A DNA stretch of 64,000 nucleotides from Caulobacter radicis. GTDB taxonomy: Bacteria > Pseudomonadota > Alphaproteobacteria > Caulobacterales > Caulobacteraceae. Positions 50,895 through 59,828 of the stretch are shown in pieces. Where the stretch lies: contig NZ_QDKO01000037.1 of NCBI RefSeq assembly GCF_003094615.1, positions 1 through 64,000 on the forward strand, written 5' to 3'. The notes under the pieces were generated by a model. That model made no database searches and had not been told where the DNA came from. It saw only the letters and a list, made by a program, of their open reading frames with translations. Position 1 is the stretch's first letter; every line of letters begins with the position of its first letter. The translations under genes and the position numbers were made by a program.

Positions 50895-53800
50895 ATGACG
50901 ATGGGGAAAGACGGCCGTCTGCGCCGGATGCTGGCCGGATCGGCCGCCGTGGGCGTTCTGCTGACGGCCGGGGCGGCCTTCGGCCAGGCCGTGACCGTGG
51001 ACGTGCAGGCGCAATCGCTGGACAAGGCGCTGCGCGAACTGGGCAAGGAGACGGGGACCAACATCCTGTTCTCGCCCAAGACCGTCTCGGGCCGCCGCTC
51101 GGCCGCCGTGGTCGGCAAGTATACTCCTCTGGAAGCCGCTCGCCGCATGGCCGGTTCGGCCGGCCTGGAAGTGGTCGAGGACGGCGCCGGCGCCCTGATC
51201 GTCCGCGCGCCGGGCGCCGCGCCCGCCGCGACCCTGCAGCCGGCCTCGTTCCAGGCCGTAGATCAAAGCCCTTCTGTCGAGGTTGAAGAAGTCGTGGTGA
51301 CCGGCTCGCGCCTTCGTCGCACCACCTTCGACAGCCCGTCGCCCGTGGTCGAGATCGAGCGCGAGGACCTGCTGGAAAGCGGCTATGTCGACATCGCCGA
51401 AGCCTTGACCGACATGCCCGGCGTCGACATCGGCGTGAACCTGTCGACCAGCCAGTCGGCCGTGCAGGACAACGGCCTGTCCACCGTCAGCCTGCGGGGC
51501 CTCGGGCAGAACCGCACCCTGACCCTGATCGACGGCCACCGCACGGTGTCCAACGCCGGCAACATGAACGCGGTGAGCCTCAGCTCCATCCCGCAGTTCT
51601 TCGTCGATCGCATCGAGGTCAGCACCGGCGGCGCCTCGGCTGTCTACGGCTCGGACGCCATCTCCGGCGTCGTCAACATCATCACGACCTCCAAGATGGA
51701 CGGCGTGAAGGCCCGCGTGGTGGCCGGCGCCACCGACGACGGCGGCGGCAGCAGCACCGAATACTCGATCGCGGCCGGCAAGCGCTTCCTGAACGACAAG
51801 CTGTTCGTCATGGCCGGCGGCACCTTCGAGAAGCAGGACGCTCTCAACGCGACCGACCGCAAGTGGGCGCTCCAGTCGGTGGTCTATGATCCGGACACCA
51901 ACACGGTCTCGGGTCCCGATCTGTCGACCTACACGCCGGGCGGCCGCTTCCGCACCAACGCCTTTTATTATGACGAAGGCGGCCTGAAGCAGAACTTCGT
52001 GACCGCGGTGAACGGCTACGAGACCCGCACCAACGGCACCCTGATCACGCCGGCCAAGCGTTCGTCCGGCGCGCTCAAGATCGCCTATGACGTGACGCCC
52101 GATCTGAAGATCTGGGCCCAGTTCCAGGCCTCGCGCGTGACCACCAATTCGGTGCGCGAGCCGTACGGCCTCTACAATTCGACGACCTACGGCGTGAACG
52201 ACGAGTTCACGATCGGCAACATCTCGCGGACCAACCCGTTCGTGCCCGCCGCGATCTATTCGGCGGCGACCACCACGATCAACTTCCGTCGTCGGATGAC
52301 CGAGGTCGGCGAGCTGGAGATCTACAACCGCCGCACCACCCTGCGCGGCTGGGCCGGCGCCGAGGGCAAGGCGTTCGGCGACTGGGACTGGGGCCTGACC
52401 TACGGCTACGGCGAGTACGACGGCTATCAGGTCCGCCGTAACGGCCTGAACATGGCCAACGTCAAGAACGCCCTGAACGCAGAGCGCACATCGGCCGGCG
52501 TGGTCCAGTGCCGGGACGCCGCGGCCCGCGCCGACGGCTGCGTGCCCCTGAACCTGTTCGGCATCGGCTCGATCACGCCGGAGATGGCGAACTACATCCG
52601 CGCCAACGTCTGGTACCGGCCCCAGAATCGCCAGGACACCGTCGAGGGTCACATGACCGGCGAGCTGTTCCAGCTGCCGGCCGGCCCGATCCAGACGGCG
52701 TTCGGCTTCGAGCTGCGTCGTGACAAGACCCGCACCACCACCGACGAGCTGACCCAGAACGGCCTGACCAACTTCGCCTACATCCCCGAATACAGCGGGG
52801 TGGTGAAGACCAAGGAAGCCTTCATCGAGGCCTCCGCGCCGCTGGTGAAGGACCTGCCGTTCGCCTATCGCCTGGAAATCGACGGCGCCGTGCGTGTCGC
52901 CGACTACAACCTGCAAAACGTCGGCACGACGCTCAGCTATCGCGCCGGCCTGCAATGGGCGCCGGTCAAGAGCCTGCGCTTCCGCACGGCCTGGAGCCGG
53001 GCCCAGCGCGCGCCCGACACCACCGAGCTCTATTCGCCGCCGCGTGACGACTTCGACTCGATCGTCGACATCTGCTCGGGCGTCACGGCCAGCTCGTCGG
53101 GCACGATCGCTCAGAACTGCCGCGCCAACCCGGGCATCGCCGCGGCGATCGCGGCCAACGGCGCGTTCGTCTCGGATGTCACCAGCGTCAACGCGCCCAA
53201 CGGCGGCAATGTCGACCTCAAGGAAGAAACCGCCGACACCCTGACGGTCGGTTTCGTGCTTCAGCCGACCTTCCTGCGGGGCTTCAACCTCAGCCTCGAC
53301 TACTACGACATCAAGATCTCGGACGCGATCTCGTCGCTGTCGAACGCCCAGCTGATGGCCGAGTGCTACGGCTCGACCGGCGGCACGGACAACCGGTTCT
53401 GCAACGTCATCACCCGTGACGCCGAGGGCCAGATCACCCGGATCCTGAACCTCGAGGAAAACCTGGACGACCTGCGCGCCAGCGGCGTCGACGTGGCCGT
53501 GCGCTACCGCTTCGACCTCGACCGCTGGAACGTGCCGGGCGACTTCACCTTCCGGGCCAACTACGGCCGCCGCCTGAAGCTGGAGACCCGCTACCAGGGC
53601 ATCGACGGCACGATCCTCAACGACGACCTGGGCGAAGTCGGCTCGTCCAAGCACGAGGGGCGGGCCAGCATCGCCTGGCGCAACAGCCACTGGAACCTGC
53701 AGTGGTCGGCCACCTACATCGGCAAGGCCGTGGACGACAACGACCTGGCCGCCGCCTATGCCGAATCGGGCCTGGGCACGCCGCTGTTCTCCAACGTCGC

Positions 53801-54008
53801 CGCCTTCTGGCGCCACGACCTGTCGGTGCGGTTCTCGCCCGATCCGAAGAACAAGGACCTGCGCGTGTTCGGCACCGTGCGGAACGTGTTCGACAACGAA
53901 GGTCCGTTCCTGCCCAGCGGCACGGAGTCGGGCAACGACTACAACTACAGCGCCGTCTACGGCGTCACTGGCCGGACCTTCACCCTGGGTCTGCAACTGG
54001 CGTTCTGA
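50895..54008 (+). CDS. STN-containing TonB-dependent receptor, probably for peptides
   Basis: A 1037-residue outer-membrane transducer. Signal peptide to about residue 30, STN domain at about 32-105 (VDVQAQSLDKALRELGKETG, NILFSPKTVSGRRSAAV), TonB box VEEVVVTGSRLRR near 132, plug with LTDMPGVDIGVNLSTSQSAV and IEVSTGGASAVYGSDAISGV. The barrel ends TGRTFTLGLQLAF. The GSDAISGVVNIIT style is that of receptors often found beside peptidases in Caulobacter and Sphingomonas. The upstream sigma/fecR pair and the S9 peptidase 53 bp downstream support a peptide or proteinaceous ligand. The ATG at 50895 or 50901 could start it. Confidence 0.85.
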   Translation: MTMGKDGRLRRMLAGSAAVGVLLTAGAAFGQAVTVDVQAQSLDKALRELGKETGTNILFSPKTVSGRRSAAVVGKYTPLEAARRMAGSAGLEVVEDGAGALIVRAPGAAPAATLQPASFQAVDQSPSVEVEEVVVTGSRLRRTTFDSPSPVVEIEREDLLESGYVDIAEALTDMPGVDIGVNLSTSQSAVQDNGLSTVSLRGLGQNRTLTLIDGHRTVSNAGNMNAVSLSSIPQFFVDRIEVSTGGASAVYGSDAISGVVNIITTSKMDGVKARVVAGATDDGGGSSTEYSIAAGKRFLNDKLFVMAGGTFEKQDALNATDRKWALQSVVYDPDTNTVSGPDLSTYTPGGRFRTNAFYYDEGGLKQNFVTAVNGYETRTNGTLITPAKRSSGALKIAYDVTPDLKIWAQFQASRVTTNSVREPYGLYNSTTYGVNDEFTIGNISRTNPFVPAAIYSAATTTINFRRRMTEVGELEIYNRRTTLRGWAGAEGKAFGDWDWGLTYGYGEYDGYQVRRNGLNMANVKNALNAERTSAGVVQCRDAAARADGCVPLNLFGIGSITPEMANYIRANVWYRPQNRQDTVEGHMTGELFQLPAGPIQTAFGFELRRDKTRTTTDELTQNGLTNFAYIPEYSGVVKTKEAFIEASAPLVKDLPFAYRLEIDGAVRVADYNLQNVGTTLSYRAGLQWAPVKSLRFRTAWSRAQRAPDTTELYSPPRDDFDSIVDICSGVTASSSGTIAQNCRANPGIAAAIAANGAFVSDVTSVNAPNGGNVDLKEETADTLTVGFVLQPTFLRGFNLSLDYYDIKISDAISSLSNAQLMAECYGSTGGTDNRFCNVITRDAEGQITRILNLEENLDDLRASGVDVAVRYRFDLDRWNVPGDFTFRANYGRRLKLETRYQGIDGTILNDDLGEVGSSKHEGRASIAWRNSHWNLQWSATYIGKAVDDNDLAAAYAESGLGTPLFSNVAAFWRHDLSVRFSPDPKNKDLRVFGTVRNVFDNEGPFLPSGTESGNDYNYSAVYGVTGRTFTLGLQLAF

Positions 54009-54014
54009 CGCATC

Positions 54015-54040
54015 TCGCCGGCGCCTTCGGGCGCCGGCGA
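54015..54040 (+). other. Stem-loop between receptor and peptidase genes
   Basis: TCGCCGGCGCC and GGCGCCGGCGA form a perfect 11-bp stem closed by a TTCG tetraloop, followed by CCTCTTTCTC. The weak T tract allows partial termination, so the peptidase is likely expressed at a lower level than the receptor. Confidence 0.65.
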
Positions 54041-54061
54041 CCTCTTTCTCCGGAGCTTCCC

Positions 54062-56083
54062 ATGACCCTGTCCCGCCTGGCGGCCCTTGCCGCCGGAGGC
54101 CTGCTCGCGCTTTCCGCGCCGTCGGCCTGGTCCGCCCCCCGCGTCATGACTGCGGTGGACCTGGTCGGGCTGGAGAAGCTATCCGATCCGAAGGTCTCGC
54201 CCGAAGGCCGGTTCGTCCTCTATTCGGTCGGCCGTGTCGACTGGAAGGCCAACGCCGTTCAGGACGACCTGTGGCGTGTCGGCCTCGATGGCTCGGACCC
54301 CCGCCGCATGGTCGAGGGGCCCGCCTCGGGCGCGGCCTGGGCGCCCGATGGCGGGCGCTTCGCCTTCGTGGCCAAGCGCGACGGCGACGCCACGCGCCAG
54401 ATCTACATCTCGCCCATCGACGGCGGCGAGCCCAGGCGCCTGGGAAAGGTCCGCACCAGCCCGTCCTCTCTGCGCTGGTCGCCGGACGGCTCGGCGATCT
54501 ACTTCCTGGCCGCCGCGCCGGACGGCAAGGCCCTGGCCAAGCGCAAGCGCGAGAAGGACGACATGCTGTCGTTCGAGACCCCGCAGGGGCGCGGCCGGCT
54601 GTGGCGGATCGCGCTCGCCGACGGCAAGGCCGAGCCGGTGATCGAAGGCGAGTTCGAGGTCGAGGCCTTCGACCTGTCGGCCGACGGCAAGGCCATCCTC
54701 TATCGCCGCGCGCCGTCCGACCTGCTGGACGACAACCCCAAATCCGAGCTGTGGCTCAAGGAAGGGAAGGGCGCTGATCGCCGCCTGACCGACAACGATT
54801 TCCAGGAAAGCACGCCGCGCCTGTCGCCCGACGGCCGCTCGGTCCTGTTCCTGGCCACGGCGGAGAACGGCCGCTACGGCACGGTCAATCCGAACCTCTT
54901 CGTGCTGCCGGCGGCCAGCGGGACGCCGCGCGAACTGGCCCACGGTCTGCCCTACGAGATCGAGGACGCCGTCTGGTCGGCCGACGGCCGCGAGATCTAC
55001 ATCACCGCCACCACCGGCGTTCGCCGCGAACTGTTCGCGATCGACGTCAAGAGCGAGGCGGTGCGGCCGCTGGCCCGGGGCGACCACGCCGCCGGCGACG
55101 TCACCCTGACCCGCGACGGCAAGGCTCTGGTGTTCTTCAAGGCCTCGGCGACCTCGCCGGGCGAGGTGTTCCGGATCGATCCGGCGCGGCCGGCGCCGGC
55201 GCAGGTCACCCACCTCAACGACGATATCGCGACCCGCTTCCGCCTGCCGCGCCAGGAGGCGATCCAGTGGACCGCGCCGGACGGCCAGGCGCTGGAAGGC
55301 CTCGTCACCTATCCGCTCGACTACCAGCCGGGCCGTCGCTACCCGCTGATCGTGCAGAGCCACGGCGGGCCGCGCTCGTCGGACGTGTTCAATATCTTCG
55401 CCTATGGCCGCTTCAACCCGCTGCTGGCGGCCAAGGGCGTGATGACGCTCAGCGTCAATTATCGGGGCGGCACGGGCTACGGCGACGAGTTCCTGCAAGG
55501 CATGAACGCCGGCTACTTCCGTCATGCCGACAAGGACGTGCTGTCGGGCGTCGACAACCTGATCGCCAAGGGGCTGGTCGATCCCGACAGGTTGGGCGTG
55601 ATGGGCTGGAGCGCCGGCGGCCATATGACCAACCGCCTGATCACCGTCACCGACCGTTTCAAGGCCGCGTCCTCGGGCGCCGGCGCGGTCGACTGGCCGT
55701 CGATGTACCTGACATCCGACACCCGCTGGCAGCGCAGCGAGTGGTTCGTGACTCCGCCCTATGGCTCAGCGGCTCGCCGCGATCTCTATGTCGACAACTC
55801 CCCACTCAGCCAGCTCGACAAGGTCAGGACCCCGACCCTGATCCTGGCCGGGGCCGAGGACGAGCGGGTGCCCTGGACCCAGTCGGTGATGCTGCACCGG
55901 GCGCTGAAGGCGCTTGGCGTCGAGACCGAGCTCTATTTGGCCCCGCGCGAGCCGCACAACTTCCGCGAACTGCGCCACCGCCTGTTCCAGGTGAACGTGC
56001 AGATGGATTGGTTCAGCAAGCGCGTCCTTGGCCAGGACTACGACTGGAGCGCGGCCCCCGACGCCAAGGACGAGACCGACTGA
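54062..56083 (+). CDS. S9-family prolyl-oligopeptidase-type serine peptidase, exported
   Basis: A 673-residue peptidase. Signal peptide ends WSA near residue 24. A beta-propeller (about 30-400) shows repeated SPDG/SADG blades (WSPDGSAIYFLA, LSPDGRSVLFLA, WSADGREIYITA). The alpha/beta-hydrolase domain (about 410-673) has MGWSAGGH with Ser517, GAEDERVP with Asp600 and REPHNF with His632 as the presumed triad. The NYRGGTGYGDEFLQG segment is typical of the acylaminoacyl-peptidase/DPP branch. It is expected to trim short peptides in the periplasm after import by the receptor upstream. CCGGAG precedes the ATG. Confidence 0.9.
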   Translation: MTLSRLAALAAGGLLALSAPSAWSAPRVMTAVDLVGLEKLSDPKVSPEGRFVLYSVGRVDWKANAVQDDLWRVGLDGSDPRRMVEGPASGAAWAPDGGRFAFVAKRDGDATRQIYISPIDGGEPRRLGKVRTSPSSLRWSPDGSAIYFLAAAPDGKALAKRKREKDDMLSFETPQGRGRLWRIALADGKAEPVIEGEFEVEAFDLSADGKAILYRRAPSDLLDDNPKSELWLKEGKGADRRLTDNDFQESTPRLSPDGRSVLFLATAENGRYGTVNPNLFVLPAASGTPRELAHGLPYEIEDAVWSADGREIYITATTGVRRELFAIDVKSEAVRPLARGDHAAGDVTLTRDGKALVFFKASATSPGEVFRIDPARPAPAQVTHLNDDIATRFRLPRQEAIQWTAPDGQALEGLVTYPLDYQPGRRYPLIVQSHGGPRSSDVFNIFAYGRFNPLLAAKGVMTLSVNYRGGTGYGDEFLQGMNAGYFRHADKDVLSGVDNLIAKGLVDPDRLGVMGWSAGGHMTNRLITVTDRFKAASSGAGAVDWPSMYLTSDTRWQRSEWFVTPPYGSAARRDLYVDNSPLSQLDKVRTPTLILAGAEDERVPWTQSVMLHRALKALGVETELYLAPREPHNFRELRHRLFQVNVQMDWFSKRVLGQDYDWSAAPDAKDETD

Positions 56084-56089
56084 GACCGC

Positions 56090-56281
56090 CTATTGCAACG
56101 GCGTGTCGTAGGGGCGCTGCTCGTCGGGATCGACGGGCGGCGACCTTGGCGGATCCTCGAACGGGACGACCGGATCGTCGATCTCCGGCGGCGGGCCGTC
56201 CGGCGGGATTTCGGGCGGCGGACGGCCGGGTGTGGGATCGGGTTGCGGCGGCGCGATCGGATCGGTCATGAGCATGTCCAT
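56090..56281 (-). CDS. Small proline-rich protein of unknown function
   Basis: A 63-residue frame made mostly of Pro, Asp and Glu with PPxP-type repeats (PPPEIPPDGPPPEIDDP). It looks disordered and has no signal or membrane segment. Three in-frame ATGs (56281, 56275, 56269) are possible and none has a clear ribosome site. It follows the small gene at 56.3 kb on the same strand by 42 bp. It may be real but is only moderately supported. Confidence 0.45.
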   Translation of the reverse strand: MDMLMTDPIAPPQPDPTPGRPPPEIPPDGPPPEIDDPVVPFEDPPRSPPVDPDEQRPYDTPLQ

Positions 56282-56323
56282 GATCTACCAACGCACGGGT
56301 CCATGGCGCAGGTTCGCCGAAAT

Positions 56324-56554
56324 CTACTGGCAGGCCGAGGTCTCGCCGCTCTCGAAGTCGACGCGGAAGCAGTGCTCGACGCCTGTCTCGACGTCGCGGA
56401 CCACGACGGACGCCTGACCGTAGGAATCCACCTCGGGATGCCAGGCCTCCATGAAGGCCACGGCCGCCTCCTCGAACGTCTCGGCGTCGACGCCGTGGGC
56501 GTGGTCGCAGCCGTCGTGCAGGGCGTGGACGCGGAAGGTGCGGGTCTCGAACAT
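56324..56554 (-). CDS. Small conserved protein (DUF5961-like)
   Basis: A 76-residue acidic protein starting MFETRTFRVHALHDGC, followed by DHAHGVDAETFEEAAVAFME and VVVRDVETGVEHCFRVDFES. The layout of a short strand, helix and strands suggests a compact alpha/beta fold. I believe it belongs to the small uncharacterised family DUF5961 found in Caulobacter relatives, from memory only. The ATG at 56554 is supported by GGAGGAAACGCC. It is probably co-transcribed with the proline-rich protein. Confidence 0.6.
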   Translation of the reverse strand: MFETRTFRVHALHDGCDHAHGVDAETFEEAAVAFMEAWHPEVDSYGQASVVVRDVETGVEHCFRVDFESGETSACQ

Positions 56555-56881
56555 GGCGTTTCCTCCGGACATCCAACGCATGGCGAGCGTGGAGGATTCA
56601 ACGCCCGTCGCGGTTCGCCGTCCAGTGGGCGACGTCGAATTCCGGCCTCCGGCCAAGCGAGTAAGGCTCAACAGCCTTATCGGCTTCTCTCAAGTCGCTA
56701 CTAAGGCGCTGGAATAGCGGAATGTTTCGCCCTCTGCCTGAGTCGTCGAGGCCGCCTGAGAAGTTCTGCGTCTCCGCCCTGAATTTCTGGCCGGCCGTGG
56801 AGCGGCAAAGGTCAGGTTGCAGCCTTACCTAACCGACCAGTCCAGGCCGGGTCGCTCCCGCCTGTCGCGGTGGAGGGTAGC
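56555..56881. other. 327-bp intergenic region between divergent genes
   Basis: I see no gene here. It should hold the promoters of the minus-strand small gene and the plus-strand NepI-like exporter. The only clear structure is a TAAGGCT-CAAC-AGCCTTA hairpin at 56662-56679. Confidence 0.5.
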
Positions 56882-58123
56882 ATGCAGAGTTCAGTATTGG
56901 CCGAGCGCGTCGACGACGTGGACATGGCGACGGAGGTCGAGCCGCCCGCCCTTTGGCCCGGCGTGATCGCCCTGACGATGGGCGTATTCGCCCTGGTGAC
57001 CTCGGAATTCCTGCCCGCCAGCGTGCTGACGCCGCTGGCCGCCGACCTCGGGGTCAGTGTCGGGGCGGCCGGGCAGGCGGTGACGGCCACGGCCGTGGTC
57101 GGCGCGTTCGCGGCGCCCCTGACGCCGGTGCTGACCGGTCGGTTCGATCGCCGCCTGGTGATGCTGGGCCTGATGGTGGTGCTGGCGGTATCGAACCTGC
57201 TGACCATCTTCGCCGCCAACCTGCCGGTGCTGCTGGTCGCCCGGGTGCTGCTGGGCGCGGCCCTGGGCGGCTTCTGGTCGATGGCCGCCGCCCTGGGCAT
57301 GCGGCTCGTGCGCAAGGCGGCGATCCCCAAGGCGATGTCGCTGATCTTCGCCGGCGTGTCGATCGCCACGGTCTCGGCCGCGCCGGTCGGGGCCTATGTC
57401 AGCGACACCCTGGGCTGGCGGGCGGCCTTCGTGATCGCCGGGGTCGTGGGTCTCGCGGCGCTGGCGGCCCAGGCCTTCACCCTGCCGCGCCTGGCCCCGA
57501 CCTCGGTCCCGCGCCTGGGCGGCCTGGTCGAGGTGGCGCGACGTCCGGCGGTGGCCGCCGCCCTGGTCGGCGTGCTGCTGGTGATCTCGGGCCACTTCGC
57601 CGGCTTCACCTACGTCCGGCCGGTGCTGGAGCAGGTGTCGGGACTGGATGTGGCCGCGATCTCGCTCAGCCTGCTGGCCTTCGGCGTGGCCGGCTTCTTC
57701 GGCAACCTGGCCGGCGGGGCGCTGGTCGGCCGCGACCCGCGGCTGTCGATCCTGGGCGGCGCGGGCCTGATCGCCGTCGCCGCCACGGCGATCGTCGCCC
57801 TGGGCAGCGTCGGCTGGGTCGCAGGCCTGGCGCTGACCCTCGGGGGCTTCGCCTTCGCCATGCTGCCCGTCGGCTTCCAGGCCTGGGCGACCTCGGCGGC
57901 GACCGACCAGGCCGAACTGGCCGGCGGTCTCCTGACCTCGACCTTCCAGGTGGCCATCGCGCTGGGCGCGGTGCTGGGCGGCCTGCTGGTCGACCGCCTG
58001 GGTCCGCTCAGCGCGCCGGGCTACGCCGTCACCGCCGCGCTGGCGGGGGTGATCCTGGTGCTGGCCGTGCGTCGCGGCGAGGCTCGCCGGCGGCCCGAAG
58101 CCGCCTGCCAGGCCTGCGGCTAG
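56882..58123 (+). CDS. nepI: NepI-like MFS exporter (purine nucleoside efflux type)
   Basis: A 413-residue, 12-helix major facilitator protein. It aligns in outline with E. coli NepI, an exporter of purine ribonucleosides: SEFLPASVLTPLAADLGVSV, GAAGQAVTATAVVGAFAAP, LLGAALGGFWSMAAALGMRL, GHFAGFTYVRPVLEQVSGLD and AMLPVGFQAWATSAATDQAE. The ATG at 56882 follows GGAGGGTAGC. The actual substrate here is unknown, since this subgroup also includes sugar-efflux and drug-efflux members. Its stop shares CTAG with the convergent DHA2 transporter. Confidence 0.82.
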   Translation: MQSSVLAERVDDVDMATEVEPPALWPGVIALTMGVFALVTSEFLPASVLTPLAADLGVSVGAAGQAVTATAVVGAFAAPLTPVLTGRFDRRLVMLGLMVVLAVSNLLTIFAANLPVLLVARVLLGAALGGFWSMAAALGMRLVRKAAIPKAMSLIFAGVSIATVSAAPVGAYVSDTLGWRAAFVIAGVVGLAALAAQAFTLPRLAPTSVPRLGGLVEVARRPAVAAALVGVLLVISGHFAGFTYVRPVLEQVSGLDVAAISLSLLAFGVAGFFGNLAGGALVGRDPRLSILGGAGLIAVAATAIVALGSVGWVAGLALTLGGFAFAMLPVGFQAWATSAATDQAELAGGLLTSTFQVAIALGAVLGGLLVDRLGPLSAPGYAVTAALAGVILVLAVRRGEARRRPEAACQACG

Positions 58124-59631
58124 TCCTGGTCCCGGCGCCGGCCCGAGAGGTCGGCGCCGGCGTCCGCCGCGAACCGCCGGTTCCAGATCGTCGCCGAGGC
58201 CGAGATCGCCGTGACGATCAGGAAGGCCAGGGAGAAGTCCGCCAGCCTCGGGGTGGCGTGGCTTCCCGCCAGCATGCCGATATGCAGCGCCAGGGCCCCG
58301 GCGCACACTCCCAGCGACAGCATCAGCTGCTGGAAGGTGGCGTAGAAGCTGGTCGCCGCGCTCATCCGCTCGGGCGGGATCTCGTCATAGGCGATGGTGT
58401 TGTAGGCGGTGAACTGGAACGACATGCAAAACCCGCTGATCATCAGCGTCAGGAAGATCAGCCAGGTCGGCCAGCCGGGCCGGAACAGGCCGCAGACCGC
58501 GTAGCCGGCGCTGGCCGCCAGACCCCCGACGATCATGCTGTTGCGAAAGCCGAACCGGCGCAGGATGCGCGGGGCCAGGCTCTTCATCGCCAGCGAACCG
58601 ATGGCGCCGGCGATGGTGATCGTGCCGCTGGCCGCCGCGGTCATGCCGAACCCCAGTTGCAGCATCAGCGGCAGCAGGAAGGGCTGGGCGCCCTGGGTGA
58701 TGCGGGTCAGCGAGCCGCCGATCACCGACAATCTGAAGGACGGCACGGCCATCAGCGACAGGTCCAGGATCGGGTCGGCGCGGCGCTTCGCATGACGCAG
58801 ATAGAGCCCGCCCGCGACTAGTCCGACGGCGATCAGCGCCAGGGCCATGGGCAGCTCGCCGTCGCGGCTGGTCATCTCGAAGCCGAACAGCAGGCAGCCC
58901 AGCGACACGCCCGACAGCAGGAAGCCGACGGGATCGGCCCGCACCGGCGTCTCGCCGCGCACCTCGTCGATGAACAGGGTGACCAGCACGATCCCCAGCA
59001 CGCCGATCGGGATGTTGAGATAGAAGATCCAGCGCCAGTCCAGATAGGTGACGATGAAGCCGCCGATCGGCGGGCCCAGGATCGGGCCGATCAGCGCCGG
59101 GATGATCAGCCACGACATCGCCGAGACCATGTCCTGCTTGGCCACCGAGCGCAGCAGCACCAGTCGTCCGATCGGGATCATCATCGCCCCGCCCACGCCC
59201 TGCAGGAAACGGGCGAAGATCAGGAACGGCAGGCTGGTCGCCTGTCCGCACAGCACCGATCCGCCGACGAAGACGGCGATGGCCAGGCGGAACACGGTCT
59301 TGGAGCCGAAGCGGTCGGCCAGGCGTCCGCTGGCGGGAATGAAGATCGCCAGGGCCAGCAGGTAGGCCGTCAGGGCCGAGCTCAGGCTGGTGGCCGGCAC
59401 GCCGAAGTCGCGGGCCATGGTCGGCAGGGCCGTGGCCAGCACCGTGGCGTCCATCTGTTCCATGAACAGGGCGCAGGCGATGATGACGGCGACCAGGCGA
59501 TAGGGCGGCCGTTTGGCGAGATCCTGCTCGGGCGCGCCGGGCGCGCGGGTGACGCCGTCGGCGGCGGGCAGGATGCCGTCGCGAACCTCGGAATTGATCG
59601 AGGCCAGGCCGCGACGTCTCAGCCTCGTCAC
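58120..59631 (-). CDS. DHA2-family MFS drug exporter (EmrB/QacA-like)
   Basis: A 503-residue, 14-helix transporter. The family motif MEQMDATVLATALPTMARDF lies in helix 1, SGRLADRFGSKTVFR is motif A, and WLIIPALIGPILGPPIGGFI is motif C of antiporters, followed by LDWRWIFYLNIPIGVLGI, typical of EmrB/QacA. There is no EmrA-type adaptor gene nearby, so it likely works alone in the inner membrane. I chose the GTG at 59631 with GGGAGCC upstream; longer in-frame starts are possible. Confidence 0.85.
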   Translation of the reverse strand: MTRLRRRGLASINSEVRDGILPAADGVTRAPGAPEQDLAKRPPYRLVAVIIACALFMEQMDATVLATALPTMARDFGVPATSLSSALTAYLLALAIFIPASGRLADRFGSKTVFRLAIAVFVGGSVLCGQATSLPFLIFARFLQGVGGAMMIPIGRLVLLRSVAKQDMVSAMSWLIIPALIGPILGPPIGGFIVTYLDWRWIFYLNIPIGVLGIVLVTLFIDEVRGETPVRADPVGFLLSGVSLGCLLFGFEMTSRDGELPMALALIAVGLVAGGLYLRHAKRRADPILDLSLMAVPSFRLSVIGGSLTRITQGAQPFLLPLMLQLGFGMTAAASGTITIAGAIGSLAMKSLAPRILRRFGFRNSMIVGGLAASAGYAVCGLFRPGWPTWLIFLTLMISGFCMSFQFTAYNTIAYDEIPPERMSAATSFYATFQQLMLSLGVCAGALALHIGMLAGSHATPRLADFSLAFLIVTAISASATIWNRRFAADAGADLSGRRRDQD

Positions 59632-59828
59632 GCGCCCGGCTCCCGGGGGAAAGTCGTCGGCGTCGTGGCGGGAAAGGGAAAGCTGACTGGCACGGGCGGT
59701 CCTGGGGAGGTGGTCGAACGGGCGGGCGCAAACTCGTGCGTAACGGCAAGCGGGGTCAAGCAACCGTCAGCTTTTCTGAATTCCTATTGAATTGATCTGA
59801 ATTGTGGCGGCGCTCGCCAGGAGGCCTG

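Noticed and set aside
49917-53996. A 1359-codon minus-strand frame opposite fecR and the peptide receptor
   Set aside because: Same reason: repetitive Arg/Gly/Val/Asp-rich translation, and the plus-strand genes have clear domains and ribosome sites.
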